A stretch of DNA of 64,000 nt, taken from NCBI RefSeq assembly GCF_014650435.1, contig NZ_BMUY01000001.1, forward strand, positions 248,001 through 312,000, given 5' to 3'. This DNA comes from Streptomyces tendae (GTDB lineage: Bacteria > Actinomycetota > Actinomycetes > Streptomycetales > Streptomycetaceae). Under the pieces are notes generated by a model, which saw nothing but the letters and a program-made list of their open reading frames with translations, was not told the DNA's origin and did no database searches. A program made the translations under genes and the position numbers. Of the stretch, positions 28,151 to 39,242 are shown piece by piece; position 1 is the stretch's first letter; each line of letters begins with the position of its first letter.

Positions 28151-29509
28151 GTGGGACGACTCTTCGGCACGGACGGCGTGCGCGGCGTCGCCAACGCGGA
28201 TCTGACGGCCGAGCTGGCACTGGGCCTCTCCGTCGCCGCGGCGCACGTACTGGCCGAGGCGGGCACCTTCGCCGGTCACCGGGCGACCGCGGTGGTCGGC
28301 CGGGACCCGCGTGCCTCCGGGGAGTTCCTGGAGGCCGCGGTGGTGGCGGGCCTGGCCAGCGCCGGTGTGGACGTGCTGCGGGTCGGTGTGCTGCCGACGC
28401 CCGCGGTGGCCCACCTCACCGGCGCGCTCGGCGCCGACCTCGGCGTGATGCTGTCCGCCAGCCACAACGCCATGCCCGACAACGGCATCAAGTTCTTCGC
28501 CCGCGGCGGCCACAAGCTCGCCGACGAGCTGGAGGACCGCATCGAGTCCGTCTACGCCGAGCACCGCACCGGCGCCCCCTGGGACCGCCCGACCGGCGCC
28601 GGCGTCGGCCGCGTCCGCGACTACGACGAGGGGCTCGACCAGTACGTCGCCCACCTCGTCGGCGTGCTCCCCAACCGCCTCGACGGGCTGAAGATCGTCC
28701 TCGACGAGGCGCACGGCGCGGCCTCCCGGGTCTCGCCGGAGGCGTTCGCGCGGGCCGGTGCCGAACTGGTCACCATCGGCGCGGTGCCCGACGGCCTCAA
28801 CATCAACGACGGCTGCGGCTCCACCCACCTCGACCTGCTCAAGGCCGCCGTCGTCGAGCACGGCGCCGACCTCGGCATCGCCCACGACGGCGACGCCGAC
28901 CGCTGCCTGGCCGTGGACCACACCGGTGCGGAGGTCGACGGCGACCAGATCCTCGCCGTGCTCTCCCTGGCGATGCGGGAGCGGGACGCGCTGCGCTCGG
29001 ACACCGTCGTCGCCACCGTCATGTCCAACCTGGGCTTCAAGCTGGCCATGGAGCGCGAGGGCATCCGGTTCGTGCAGACCGGCGTCGGCGACCGGTACGT
29101 GCTGGAGGAGATGAAGGAGCACGGCTACGCCCTCGGCGGCGAGCAGTCCGGCCACGTCATCATCCTCGACCACGCCACCACCGGCGACGGCACGCTGACC
29201 GGCCTGATGCTGGCGGCGCGGGTCGCGCAGACCGGGCGTACGCTGCGGGACCTCGCGTCCGTGATGGAGCGGCTGCCGCAGGTGCTGGTCAATGTGCCGG
29301 ACGTGGACAAGTCGCGGGTGAGCACCTCTGCCGAGCTGGCCGCGGCGGTGTCCGAGGCCGAGCGGGAGCTTGGGAGTACCGGGCGGGTGTTGCTGCGACC
29401 GTCGGGGACCGAGCCGCTGGTGCGGGTGATGGTGGAAGCGGCGGATATCGAGCAGGCTCGGTCTGTGGCGGGGCGGTTGGCCGATTCGGTGAAGTCTGCG
29501 CTGGGGTAG
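28151..29509 (+). CDS. glmM: Phosphoglucosamine mutase
   Basis: 452 residues. [20 protein letters not shown] opens the protein. The phosphoserine loop is [18 protein letters not shown], the Mg-binding loop DGDADRC, and the sugar-binding EQSGHVI is present. Converts glucosamine-6-P to glucosamine-1-P for UDP-GlcNAc, the step after GlmS at 32848. GTG 28151 follows AGGAGGAC. Longer in-frame starts are rejected: they read through the rpsI terminator. Confidence 0.97.
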   Translation: MGRLFGTDGVRGVANADLTAELALGLSVAAAHVLAEAGTFAGHRATAVVGRDPRASGEFLEAAVVAGLASAGVDVLRVGVLPTPAVAHLTGALGADLGVMLSASHNAMPDNGIKFFARGGHKLADELEDRIESVYAEHRTGAPWDRPTGAGVGRVRDYDEGLDQYVAHLVGVLPNRLDGLKIVLDEAHGAASRVSPEAFARAGAELVTIGAVPDGLNINDGCGSTHLDLLKAAVVEHGADLGIAHDGDADRCLAVDHTGAEVDGDQILAVLSLAMRERDALRSDTVVATVMSNLGFKLAMEREGIRFVQTGVGDRYVLEEMKEHGYALGGEQSGHVIILDHATTGDGTLTGLMLAARVAQTGRTLRDLASVMERLPQVLVNVPDVDKSRVSTSAELAAAVSEAERELGSTGRVLLRPSGTEPLVRVMVEAADIEQARSVAGRLADSVKSALG

Positions 29510-29538
29510 TTTTCTGCGCCGGGTTGGGGGTGGGGGTT

Positions 29539-29602
29539 CTGTGCGATGCGGGCTGCGGGTTCGTTGTGGCTGGTCGCGCAGTTCCCCGCGCCCCTTCAGG
29601 GC
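29539..29602 (+). repeat. Dispersed repeat copy B (glmM / DUF389 convergent gap)
   Basis: CTGTGCGATGCGGGCTGCGG, then GTGGCTGGTCGCGCAGTTCC, then CCGCGCCCCTTCAGG. It lies between two convergent genes, 29 bases after the glmM stop, in glmM orientation. Confidence 0.8.
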
Positions 29603-29636
29603 ATGGCCCCGCTCGGCGTCGGAAGCTGATGCACCC

Positions 29637-30584
29637 TCAGGGTCCTTCCGGCTTCGTCAGTCGTGAGCGCTGGGTCGCCCACAACGCCTTCTGGGCCAGC
29701 AAGGTCAGGGTTCCGGCTACCACGATGCCTGCCAGGTTGAGCAGGAGCTGTTCGGTGGAGCCCACCGTCTGGTTGGTGTCGCCGAAGCTCAGGGCGACGG
29801 CGGCGTTCGCGGCCGCCGGGACCGTGGTGACCGAGATGGCGACGCCCACCAGGGCGCCGGACTTCGCCGAGGTGAGGGACAGCGTCCCCGCGATGCCGGC
29901 GAGGACCGCCACCACGAAGGAGAAGGCGTCGGGGGCGTAGACGAAGCCGGTGTTGGGCCGGTCGCCCTCCAGCTTGCCCTCGCTGAACTGGCCGAACTCG
30001 GTCATGATCCAGCTGAAGCCCACCGTCACCGCCATCGCCACGGCGAAGCCCACCAGCAGGGCGATCGCCGAGCGCAGGGCGAGGCGCGGGGCGCGCTGGA
30101 CGGCCGCGGTGCAGATGCCGGCCAGGGGACCGAACTCCGGGCCGACCGCCATCGCGCCCACGATCAGGATCGCGTTGTCGAGGACCACACCGCAGGCCGC
30201 GATCATCGTGGCGAGCGTGATGAAGGCGACGTAGGTGATGGAGAGCGTGGACTCCTCGTGCGTGGCCTCCTCCAACTGCTCCCACAGCACCGCGTCGGCG
30301 GCCTCGCCGGGCGCGTCCCGCTCGGCCTGGTCGGCGCGCTCCGACAACGACAGGTCGATGTTCTCGGCGGTGATGGCGCCGCAGCTGTCGATGCCCAACG
30401 CCCGCAGCCCGTTGATGAGTTCGTCCCCGGCCTCGCGGGCCACGTCGCACATGACGACGTCGCCCTCGGGCTCGCGGGCCGCGCCCGGCAGGACGACGAG
30501 ATGGGTGGTGCCGACCGTACGGTCGATCAGGCGGACCACCTCGTCGGTGCGGTCGGCCGGAGTGATCAGGCGCAGATGCAGCAT
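29637..30584 (-). CDS. DUF389 family membrane protein
   Basis: 315 residues. An N-terminal soluble part (LRLITPADRTDEVVRLID) is followed by six or so membrane spans, with the family signature VLDNAILIVGAMAVGPEFGP in the middle and SLTSAKSGALVGVAISVTTV later. DUF389 proteins have no established function. Start ATG 30584 has a TAGAAA hexamer 6 bases upstream, a weak sign of a leaderless mRNA. It is 79 bases downstream of coaA on the same strand. Confidence 0.85.
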   Translation of the reverse strand: MLHLRLITPADRTDEVVRLIDRTVGTTHLVVLPGAAREPEGDVVMCDVAREAGDELINGLRALGIDSCGAITAENIDLSLSERADQAERDAPGEAADAVLWEQLEEATHEESTLSITYVAFITLATMIAACGVVLDNAILIVGAMAVGPEFGPLAGICTAAVQRAPRLALRSAIALLVGFAVAMAVTVGFSWIMTEFGQFSEGKLEGDRPNTGFVYAPDAFSFVVAVLAGIAGTLSLTSAKSGALVGVAISVTTVPAAANAAVALSFGDTNQTVGSTEQLLLNLAGIVVAGTLTLLAQKALWATQRSRLTKPEGP

Positions 30585-30663
30585 CCGGTATTTCTATCGC
30601 GCCGCCGGCCCCACGTGCCCAGCCCGTGCCACAGCGTCGCCGGCCCCACATGCGGCGCCCGCC

Positions 30664-31653
30664 TCACAGCTTGCGCAGGCTCAGGCGCTGCACCTTGTGG
30701 TCGGGGCCCTTGCGCAGCACCAGGGTGGCCCGGCCCCGGGTGGGGGCCACGTTCTCCACCAGGTTGGGCTTGTTGATGGTGCGCCAGGTGGTGCGGGCGT
30801 AGTCGAGGGCCTCCGCCTCCGAGACCTGCGTGTACTTGCGGAAATACGAGGACGGGTTCTGGAAGGCGGTCGCGCGCAGTTTGCGGAAGCGGTTGAGATA
30901 CCAGCTCTCGATGTCCTCGGTGCGCGCGTCGACGTACACGCTGAAGTCGAAGTAGTCGGCCAGCCCGACCCTGGTGCGGCCGTCCTTGCCGGGCAGCGCG
31001 GGCTGGAGCACGTTGAGGCCCTCGACGATCAGGATGTCGGGGCGGCGCACGACGAGCCGCTGGTCCGGGACGATGTCGTAGATGAGGTGGGAGTAGACCG
31101 GGGCGGTCACCTCCGCCTTGCCCGCCTTGATGTCGGCGACGAACCGGGTCAGCGCCCGGCGGTCGTACGACTCGGGGAAACCTTTCCGCGACATCAGGCC
31201 GCGCGCCTCCAGCTCCCGCGTCGGCAGCAGGAAGCCGTCGGTGGTGACCAGCTCCACGCGCGGGTGCTCGGGCCAGCGCGAGAGCAGCGCCTGGAGCAGG
31301 CGGGCGACGGTGGACTTGCCCACCGCCACCGAACCGGCGACCCCTATGACGAAGGGGGTGCCGGACTGGGAGCCCTGCTCGCCGAGGAAGGTGTTCAGCG
31401 CGCCGCGCAGTCCGTCGGTGGCGCCGACGTAGAGGTTGAGGAGCCGGGAGAGCGGGAGGTAGATGTCCCGCACCTCGTCGAGGTCGATGACGTCGCCGAG
31501 GCCGCGCAGCTTCTCGACCTCCTCGGCGGTCAGCGGCAGCGGCGTCTTGTCGCGCAGCGCGCTCCACTCGGGGCGGGTGAGGTCGACGTAGGGAGTCGCC
31601 TCCGGCCGCTGCCGGTGGGCGCTCCGGGGGATCGAGGGGACCGGAGAGATCAC
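30664..31653 (-). CDS. coaA: Pantothenate kinase, type I
   Basis: 329 residues. P-loop [20 protein letters not shown] near residue 105, then [20 protein letters not shown] and [10 protein letters not shown], all of the CoaA/P-loop type I family (about 316 residues in E. coli). First committed and feedback-regulated step of CoA synthesis. The start is a GTG at 31653; no ATG in the right place. Divergent from the lipoprotein gene with a 279-base gap. Confidence 0.95.
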   Translation of the reverse strand: MISPVPSIPRSAHRQRPEATPYVDLTRPEWSALRDKTPLPLTAEEVEKLRGLGDVIDLDEVRDIYLPLSRLLNLYVGATDGLRGALNTFLGEQGSQSGTPFVIGVAGSVAVGKSTVARLLQALLSRWPEHPRVELVTTDGFLLPTRELEARGLMSRKGFPESYDRRALTRFVADIKAGKAEVTAPVYSHLIYDIVPDQRLVVRRPDILIVEGLNVLQPALPGKDGRTRVGLADYFDFSVYVDARTEDIESWYLNRFRKLRATAFQNPSSYFRKYTQVSEAEALDYARTTWRTINKPNLVENVAPTRGRATLVLRKGPDHKVQRLSLRKL

Positions 31654-31850
31654 AGTCCATTGTTAACGGAGTACGAACGGGGCGGCAGGTGGGCTGTGTC
31701 ACGTCGGCCGGTCCGCCGCGGCCCGTCGGGCTCCGGCGGGGCCCGACGAGATCACGGTCGGATCTCGGCTGGCCGGTTATCGATCGTGCGTGCGATTGCC
31801 GTAGGTATGGTGCGGGCAAAGTCGACCGGATCTCATCACCGGCCCCGACA

Positions 31851-31910
31851 TGACTCGACAGATTCCGACGTGAGTCGACATCCCCGAAGTATGTCGACAT
31901 CCCTCGAAGT
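31851..31910. repeat. Direct repeats upstream of lipoprotein gene
   Basis: GTCGACATCCCCGAAGT (31874-31890) and GTCGACATCCCTCGAAGT (31893-31910) are near-identical with a 19-base pitch; a poorer copy (CTCGACAGATTCCGACGT) precedes them. The pitch is near two helical turns and the place is a divergent promoter region, so an operator is plausible. Confidence 0.55.
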
Positions 31911-31932
31911 GAACCGACGAAAGAGTGCTGCC

Positions 31933-32736
31933 GTGAGTTCGACCGCTGTCCGCCGTACCGCCCTCGCGGCCTCCGCCGCCGCCCTGGCCCTGCTCGTCAC
32001 CGCCTGCGGCGGGTCCGACGACGACTCCGCGGCCGGTGACGACAAGGCGAAGGCGGAGCAGTCCGCCCCGGCCGAGGGCGCCGGCGAGTCCGCACCGGCG
32101 GGCAAGGCGCTGACCGCCGCCGAACTGGAGAAGGTCGCCCTGGCCCAGGCCGACGTCAAGAACGGCGAGGTCGCCACCGAACTGTCGGCGGACGACCAGG
32201 TGGCCAAGGACCAGATCTCGGCGGACGACAAGGCGTGCCTGCCGCTCGTCCACGTCCAGGGCGCCGTGGCCCAGGGCGAGCCGGCGGCGGACGTGCAACG
32301 CTCCTGGCAGGGCCAGTCGGAGTCGCCCTCCGAGAGCAAGGGCCCGGACGGCCAGGACATGACCGACATCGACGTGAACAAGATCCTGCTGAACGTCGCC
32401 TCCTACGCGGACGGCGGCGCCGAGGAGGCGGTGGCGGGTCTTAAGGCGGCCGTCGAGAAGTGCGCGGACGGCTTCGACGCCACCGCGGGCGGCGACAAGA
32501 TGCGGGTCACCGAGGTGAGCGGCTTGGCTCGCCTCAAGGGCGGTGACGAAGGGTTCACCGTCAACATCGGTGTGGCCACCGGCGGGGACAGCAGCGGGCT
32601 CATGAAGCTCGTCGTGGTCCGCAAGGGCAGCACGCTCGCCACCTTCAGCGCCGTCAACCTCTCCTCGATGATGACCGGCGCGGAGTTCGAGGTCCCCGCC
32701 GAGGTCGTCGACGCGCAGGTCGCCAAGCTCGGCTGA
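31933..32736 (+). CDS. Secreted lipoprotein, unknown function
   Basis: 267 residues from GTG 31933. Signal peptide RRTALAASAAALALLVTAC with lipobox LVTAC, then a low-complexity linker rich in Asp/Ala/Glu, then a domain of about 190 residues with two Cys (DKACLPL, VEKCADG). It is probably anchored to the outer face of the membrane; no family recognised. An alternative ATG at 31891 would add 14 residues but falls among the direct repeats, so I prefer the GTG. Divergent from coaA. Confidence 0.78.
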   Translation: MSSTAVRRTALAASAAALALLVTACGGSDDDSAAGDDKAKAEQSAPAEGAGESAPAGKALTAAELEKVALAQADVKNGEVATELSADDQVAKDQISADDKACLPLVHVQGAVAQGEPAADVQRSWQGQSESPSESKGPDGQDMTDIDVNKILLNVASYADGGAEEAVAGLKAAVEKCADGFDATAGGDKMRVTEVSGLARLKGGDEGFTVNIGVATGGDSSGLMKLVVVRKGSTLATFSAVNLSSMMTGAEFEVPAEVVDAQVAKLG

Positions 32737-32834
32737 CACCGCGCCCCGCGGACGGCGTTCGTACCCCGGTGGGAATTTCCGATTTCGGGCACAGGAGGCC
32801 CGCTTTGCGGCCGCCGCGCGGCCGATCCTGCTCG

Positions 32835-32840
32835 TAGGCT
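32835..32840 (+). promoter_or_regulatory. -10 element, leaderless start of glmS
   Basis: TAGGCT, 7 bases from the ATG at 32848. Confidence 0.5.
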
Positions 32841-32847
32841 GCCGCTT

Positions 32848-34695
<1,848 letters not shown>

Positions 34696-35089
34696 CCCCG
34701 GATCGGGCGGCCCGGGGCGGGTGGTCGCTGAGCGGGAAGTACCGGGGCGGGTAGTCGCGGAGTAGTCGCGGAGCCGGTGGCCCCGGATCGGGTGGCCCCG
34801 GAGCCGGTGGCCCGGGGCGGTCCCTCGACGGTCGCCGCCGGTCAGCACGGTGGTCCGGGGCCCGCTCGGCACAGCCGTTCGGGGCCCGGTCGGCAGAGCG
34901 GTCGGGGGTCCGCTCGGCACAGGGGTCGGGGGTCCGCTCGGCACAGGGTCCGGGGTCCGGTCGCACGACGGTCCGGGCCGGGTCGGCACAGGGTCGGGGG
35001 TCCGGTCGCACGGCGGCCCGGGACCCGCTCGGCACAGGGGTCCGCGGCTCGGTCGGCGCAGGGGCCCGGGGCCCGCTCAACCCCCCCGC
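34696..35089. repeat. Gene-free stretch of degenerate tandem repeats after glmS
   Basis: 394 bases between glmS and nnr with no gene. 34740-34825 holds repeats of GGAGCCGGTGGCCC-type units. 34853-35079 holds about nine degenerate units of 23-25 bases built on GGGGTCCGCTCGGCACAGG, with alternating GGTCGCACGACGG variants. Long open frames here are a by-product of the period and composition. Confidence 0.75.
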
Positions 35090-36550
35090 TCAGTCCCCCC
35101 GCACGTCCCGCCAGGCCCGCGGGATTGCCGCCGCTACGTCGTGCGCTCCCGCCGGGGCCCCCTGGGCCGCGAAGCGGCCCGCCAGGCCGTGCAGGTATGC
35201 GGCCGTGCTCCCCGCGTCCACCGCCGACAGGCCCGCCGCCAGCAGGGACCCCGCCAGGCCGGACAGCACGTCCCCGCTGCCGGCCGTGGCGAGCCACGAC
35301 GTCCCCGTCGCGTTGACCCGGACGGGGCCGCCCTTCGCACTGGCCACCAGCGTCGTCGAGCCCTTCAGCAGCACCGTCGCCCCGTACCGCGCCGCCAGCT
35401 CGCGCACCGAGGCCAGCCGGGCACCCTCGACCTCCTCCCGGGCCACCCCGAGCAGTGCCGCCGCCTCCCCGGCGTGCGGGGTCATCAGCGTCGGTGCGGT
35501 GCGCGCACGTACCGCGTCCGCGTCGGCCAGCCGCAGGCCGTCCGCGTCGATCAGCACCGGCACCTTCGCCGCCAGCACCTGAGCCACCGTCGCCGCGTCG
35601 TCACCGGCGCCCGGTCCGACCACCCACGCCTGCACCCGCCCCGCCCGCTCCGGCCCCTGGTCGGACACGAGCGTCTCCGGGAAGCGGGCGATCACCGCGT
35701 CCCCGGCCGGACCGACGTACCGCACCGCCCCGGCCCCGCCCCGCAGCGCGCCCGCGACGGCGAGTACGGCCGCGCCGGGGTAGCGGGCCGAGCCGGCGGC
35801 GATGCCCACGACCCCGCGCCGGTACTTGTCGCTCTCGGCCGCCGGCACCGGCAGCAGGCGCGCCACGTCCGCGTGCTGCAACGCCTCCAGCTCGGCCGCC
35901 TCCGCGGGCAGCGGCAGGCCGATGTCCACCAGCCGCACCGCACCCGCGTACTCCCGCGCCGGATCGATCAGCAGCCCCGGCTTGTGCGTCCCGAAGGTCA
36001 CCGTCAGGTCGGCGCGGACCACGTCCCCGCGCACCTGACCGGTGTCCGCGTCGACCCCGCTCGGCAGGTCGACGGCGACGACGGCCGCCCGGGACCGCGC
36101 GGCCGCGTCCGCCAGCGGCACCGCCGCCTCCCGCAGCCCGCCCCTGCCGCCGATCCCGACGATGCCGTCCACGACCAGGTCGGCCCGCGCGATCGACTCC
36201 CCGGCGGCACCGGAGGCCCCGTCGCCGTCGGCGACCCGTCCGCCCGCCCGCCGCAACGCCGCCAGACCGCCGGCGTGCGCCCGTTCCGGCGCGAGCAGCA
36301 GCGCCGTCACGCCCGCGCCCCGCCGGGCCAGCCGCGCGCCCGCGTACAGGGCGTCGCCGCCGTTGTCACCACTGCCGACCAGCAGCACCACGCGGCTGCC
36401 GTAGACCCGCCCGGCCACCCGGGCCAGCACCTGGGCGCAGGCGGCGGCAAGGCCGGCCGCGGCCCGTTGCATCAGAGCCCCCTCCGGCAGCCGTGCCATC
36501 AGCTCCCGCTCGGCGTTCCTGACCGTTTCCACGCTGTACGCAGTCCGCAT
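35090..36550 (-). CDS. nnr: Bifunctional NAD(P)HX epimerase/dehydratase
   Basis: 486 residues. The N-terminal YjeF_N-type epimerase (about 1-220) includes VVLLVGSGDNGGDALYAGAR. The C-terminal ADP/ATP-dependent dehydratase includes AWVVGPGAGDD, LMTPHAGEAAALLG and the catalytic-Asp motif LATAGSGDVLSGLAGSLLAA. The pair repairs hydrated NADH and NADPH. Start ATG 36550 at MRTAYSVETVRNAERELMA; longer frames are not family-like. Divergent from the XRE-cupin gene. Confidence 0.93.
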   Translation of the reverse strand: MRTAYSVETVRNAERELMARLPEGALMQRAAAGLAAACAQVLARVAGRVYGSRVVLLVGSGDNGGDALYAGARLARRGAGVTALLLAPERAHAGGLAALRRAGGRVADGDGASGAAGESIARADLVVDGIVGIGGRGGLREAAVPLADAAARSRAAVVAVDLPSGVDADTGQVRGDVVRADLTVTFGTHKPGLLIDPAREYAGAVRLVDIGLPLPAEAAELEALQHADVARLLPVPAAESDKYRRGVVGIAAGSARYPGAAVLAVAGALRGGAGAVRYVGPAGDAVIARFPETLVSDQGPERAGRVQAWVVGPGAGDDAATVAQVLAAKVPVLIDADGLRLADADAVRARTAPTLMTPHAGEAAALLGVAREEVEGARLASVRELAARYGATVLLKGSTTLVASAKGGPVRVNATGTSWLATAGSGDVLSGLAGSLLAAGLSAVDAGSTAAYLHGLAGRFAAQGAPAGAHDVAAAIPRAWRDVRGD

Positions 36551-36629
36551 GCCGTCGAGTCTTCCCCGTACGTCCGGAACACGCACGGCCCACCGCTCCC
36601 CGGAATCCGCGATGGGGGACAGTGGTCCC

Positions 36630-37238
36630 ATGAGCGGCGGCGACGACGAGACGGCACAGGTGATGACCTCGCTCGGGGCACGCCTGCGCGCCATCCGGCA
36701 GGCCCGCGGGCTCACGCTGGCCCAGCTCGCCGCCGTCACCGGCATCTCCGTGAGCACCCTGTCCCGGCTGGAGTCGGGACAGCGTGAACCGGGGCTGCGG
36801 CACCTGCTGCCGCTGGCCCGGGCGCACCGGTTGCCGCTGGACGAACTCGTCGGTTCCCGCACCGGCGACCCCCGCGTCCACCCCCGTCCCTTCACCCGGC
36901 ACGGACAGACGTGGATCCCGCTCACCCGCAACCCCAACGACGGCCTGCACGCCTACAAGCAGATCCTCCCCGCACCGGCCACCGCGCGGACCGAGTGGAC
37001 GCCCCGGCCCGCACAGGGGTCGCACGAGGGCCACGAGTGGCTCTACGTCCTCTCCGGCCGCCTGCTCCTGGCCCTCGGCGAGCACGACCTGGTCCTGACG
37101 GCCGGGGAGACCGCGGAGTTCGACACCCGTGTCCCGCACGGCATCGCCAACGCCGGGGACCAGCCCGTCGAGTGGATCGCCCTGTACGGCGCACAGGGTG
37201 AGCGCATGCACATCCGCGTCCGGCCGACGGCCGACTGA
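36630..37238 (+). CDS. XRE-family regulator with C-terminal cupin
   Basis: 202 residues. The helix-turn-helix spans about residues 15-68 (ARLRAIRQARGLTLAQLAAV then TLSRLESGQREPGLRHLL). The cupin follows in the C-terminal half (GSHEGHEWLYVLSGRLLLAL, ETAEFDTRVPHGIAN). This architecture senses small ligands and represses nearby genes; the divergent nnr could be a target, but no operator is visible. ATG 36630 is preceded by GGGGGAC; ATG 36612 in frame is an alternative adding six residues. Confidence 0.88.
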   Translation: MSGGDDETAQVMTSLGARLRAIRQARGLTLAQLAAVTGISVSTLSRLESGQREPGLRHLLPLARAHRLPLDELVGSRTGDPRVHPRPFTRHGQTWIPLTRNPNDGLHAYKQILPAPATARTEWTPRPAQGSHEGHEWLYVLSGRLLLALGEHDLVLTAGETAEFDTRVPHGIANAGDQPVEWIALYGAQGERMHIRVRPTAD

Positions 37239-37244
37239 CCCTCC

Positions 37245-37440
37245 GGGGCTGACCGTGGGGCCGTCCCGAGGGCTGACCGTGTGGGGCCGACCCGGGGGCT
37301 GACCATGAGGGGCCGACCCGAGAGCTGAACCCGGGGCTGGCCATGAGAGGCCGTCCCGAGAGCTGAACCCCGGGTCTGACCGTGAGGGGCCGACCCGAGG
37401 GCTGTCCATGAGGGCCGTCCCGGAGGCTGGGCATGAGGGC
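37245..37440. repeat. 26-base degenerate tandem repeat between XRE gene and acpS
   Basis: About seven units with cores GGGCTGACCGTGAGGGGCCG and ACCCGA, some carrying GAGCTGAACCC variants and inserts. Fills the convergent gap. Distinct in sequence from the array after glmS. Confidence 0.75.
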
Positions 37441-37468
37441 TGGCCATGGGGAGGGGGCTGCCCGGGGG

Positions 37469-37840
37469 CTATCCCTCCGCGATCACCACCGCCGACGCGA
37501 TCCCCGCGTCGTGGCTCAGCGACACGTGCCAGGACGCCACACCCAGCTCCGCCGCCCGCGCCGCCACCGTCCCCGACACGCGCAGCCGCGGCTGCCCGCT
37601 CTCCTCGACGTACACCTCGGCGTCCGTCCACAGCAGCCCCGCCGGTGCGCCCAGCGCCTTGGCCAGCGCCTCCTTCGCCGCGAAGCGGGCGGCGAGCGAG
37701 GCGACGCCCCGGCGCTCACCGCTGGGCAGCAGCAACTCGCGCTCCAGGAAGAGCCGCCCCGCCAGGGCCGGTGTGCGTTCCAGCGACGCCCCGAACCGCT
37801 CGACCTCGGCCACGTCGATCCCGACCCCGATGATGCTCAT
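37469..37840 (-). CDS. acpS: Holo-[acyl-carrier-protein] synthase
   Basis: 123 residues. [20 protein letters not shown] contains the Mg-binding Asp, and [15 protein letters not shown] the second conserved acidic motif; [16 protein letters not shown] ends the fold. Transfers phosphopantetheine from CoA to acyl carrier proteins, using the product of the CoA pathway that CoaA begins. The start is fixed by family length and by TAGGGT 7 bases upstream, so the mRNA is probably leaderless. Confidence 0.96.
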   Translation of the reverse strand: MSIIGVGIDVAEVERFGASLERTPALAGRLFLERELLLPSGERRGVASLAARFAAKEALAKALGAPAGLLWTDAEVYVEESGQPRLRVSGTVAARAAELGVASWHVSLSHDAGIASAVVIAEG

Positions 37841-37847
37841 GCCGGGC

Positions 37848-37853
37848 ACCCTA
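37848..37853 (-). promoter_or_regulatory. -10 element, leaderless start of acpS
   Basis: TAGGGT on the minus strand, 7 bases from the ATG at 37840. Confidence 0.45.
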
Positions 37854-37951
37854 ACCACTGCCGGGCCGCCGCCCACCACTCCCGGGCCACCGCCCCGCCC
37901 CGGTGGCGTGCGGCCGGGGGCGGCCGGGGGCTCTGAGAGACTGGGGGCACG

Positions 37952-39121
37952 ATGAGCGAGACACCTGCTCGGCCGGACGCGGTACTGCGCGCCCGGGCCG
38001 AGATCGACCTGGCCGCCCTGCGGGCCAACGTCCGCGCCCTGCGCGAACGGGCCCCCGGGGCGGCTCTGATGGCCGTCGTCAAGGCGGACGCCTATGGCCA
38101 CGGCGCCGTCCCCTGCGCCCGCGCCGCCGTCGAGGCCGGCGCGACCTGGCTCGGCACCGCCACCCCCCAGGAGGCCCTCGCCCTGCGCGCGGCGGAGGCC
38201 GGACTGCCGGACGACGTACGCGTCATGTGCTGGCTGTGGACGCCCGGCGGGCCCTGGCGGGAGGCCGTCGAGGCGCGCCTGGACGTGTCCGTCAGCGGAA
38301 TGTGGGCCATGGAGGAGGTCGTCGGGGCGGCACGGGCGGCCGGCGTGCCCGCGCGCGTGCAGCTGAAGGCCGACACCGGGCTCGGCCGGAACGGCTGCCA
38401 GCCCGGCGCGGACTGGGAGGAACTGGTCGCGGCCGCCCTGCGGGCCGAGCGGGAAGGGCTGCTGCGGGTCACCGGGCTCTGGTCCCACTTCGCCTGCGCC
38501 GACGAGCCCGGCCACCCGTCCATCGCCGCGCAGCTCACCCGCTTCCGGGAGATGACGGCGTACGCCGAGCGGCAGGGCCTGCGCCCCGAGGTGCGGCACA
38601 TCGCCAACTCGCCGGCCACCCTCACCCTCCCCGACGCCCACTTCGACCTCGTACGGCCCGGCATCGCGATGTACGGCGTCTCACCGAGCCCCGAGATCGG
38701 CACCCCGGCCGACTTCGGGCTGCGGCCCGTGATGACGCTGGCCGCCTCGTTGGCCCTGGTCAAGCAGGTCCCCGGCGGCCACGGCGTCAGCTACGGGCAC
38801 CACTACACCACCCCTGGCGAGACCACCCTGGGCCTCGTCCCGCTCGGCTACGCGGACGGCGTCCCCCGCCACGCCTCCTCCACCGGCCCGGTCCTGGTCG
38901 ACGGCAAGTGGCGCACGGTCGCTGGACGGATCGCGATGGACCAGTTCGTCGTCGACCTGGGTGGGGACCGGCCGGGACCCGGCGCCGAGGCGGTGCTGTT
39001 CGGGCCCGGCGACCGCGGCGAGCCCACCGCCGAGGACTGGGCCCAGGCGGCGGGCACCATCGCGTACGAGATCGTCACCCGGATCGGAAGCCGCGTCCCG
39101 CGCGTCTACGTCAACGAGTGA
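37952..39121 (+). CDS. alr: Alanine racemase
   Basis: 389 residues. PLP lysine in [28 protein letters not shown]; catalytic Tyr region [15 protein letters not shown]; and [14 protein letters not shown] near the C-terminus. Makes D-alanine for peptidoglycan. Divergent from acpS, with 111 bases between start codons. Confidence 0.97.
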   Translation: MSETPARPDAVLRARAEIDLAALRANVRALRERAPGAALMAVVKADAYGHGAVPCARAAVEAGATWLGTATPQEALALRAAEAGLPDDVRVMCWLWTPGGPWREAVEARLDVSVSGMWAMEEVVGAARAAGVPARVQLKADTGLGRNGCQPGADWEELVAAALRAEREGLLRVTGLWSHFACADEPGHPSIAAQLTRFREMTAYAERQGLRPEVRHIANSPATLTLPDAHFDLVRPGIAMYGVSPSPEIGTPADFGLRPVMTLAASLALVKQVPGGHGVSYGHHYTTPGETTLGLVPLGYADGVPRHASSTGPVLVDGKWRTVAGRIAMDQFVVDLGGDRPGPGAEAVLFGPGDRGEPTAEDWAQAAGTIAYEIVTRIGSRVPRVYVNE

Positions 39122-39186
39122 CGGATCCCGGCCGACGCGCGCCCGGGTGAAACGGCGATCGGCGGCGGGTAGGCGCACAGCGGCCC

Positions 39187-39222
39187 GGTGAACCGGGCGA
39201 ACCAGGTGAACCAGGTGAACCA
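39187..39222 (+). repeat. Four 9-bp tandem repeats before hydrolase gene
   Basis: GGTGAACCG, GGCGAACCA, GGTGAACCA, GGTGAACCA in perfect 9-base register, ending 6 bases before the Shine-Dalgarno of the hydrolase. The repeat is intergenic. Confidence 0.7.
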
Positions 39223-39242
39223 AGCGAAGGGGAGCGGTGCAC

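Noticed and set aside
34850..36787. A 645-codon plus-strand open frame over the minisatellite and nnr
   Set aside because: It starts in tandem repeats and runs opposite nnr; it contains long Arg/Pro-rich nonsense-like stretches.
34853..37440. The tandem arrays as CRISPR
   Set aside because: Units are degenerate, adjoin without unique spacers, and no cas gene is present.
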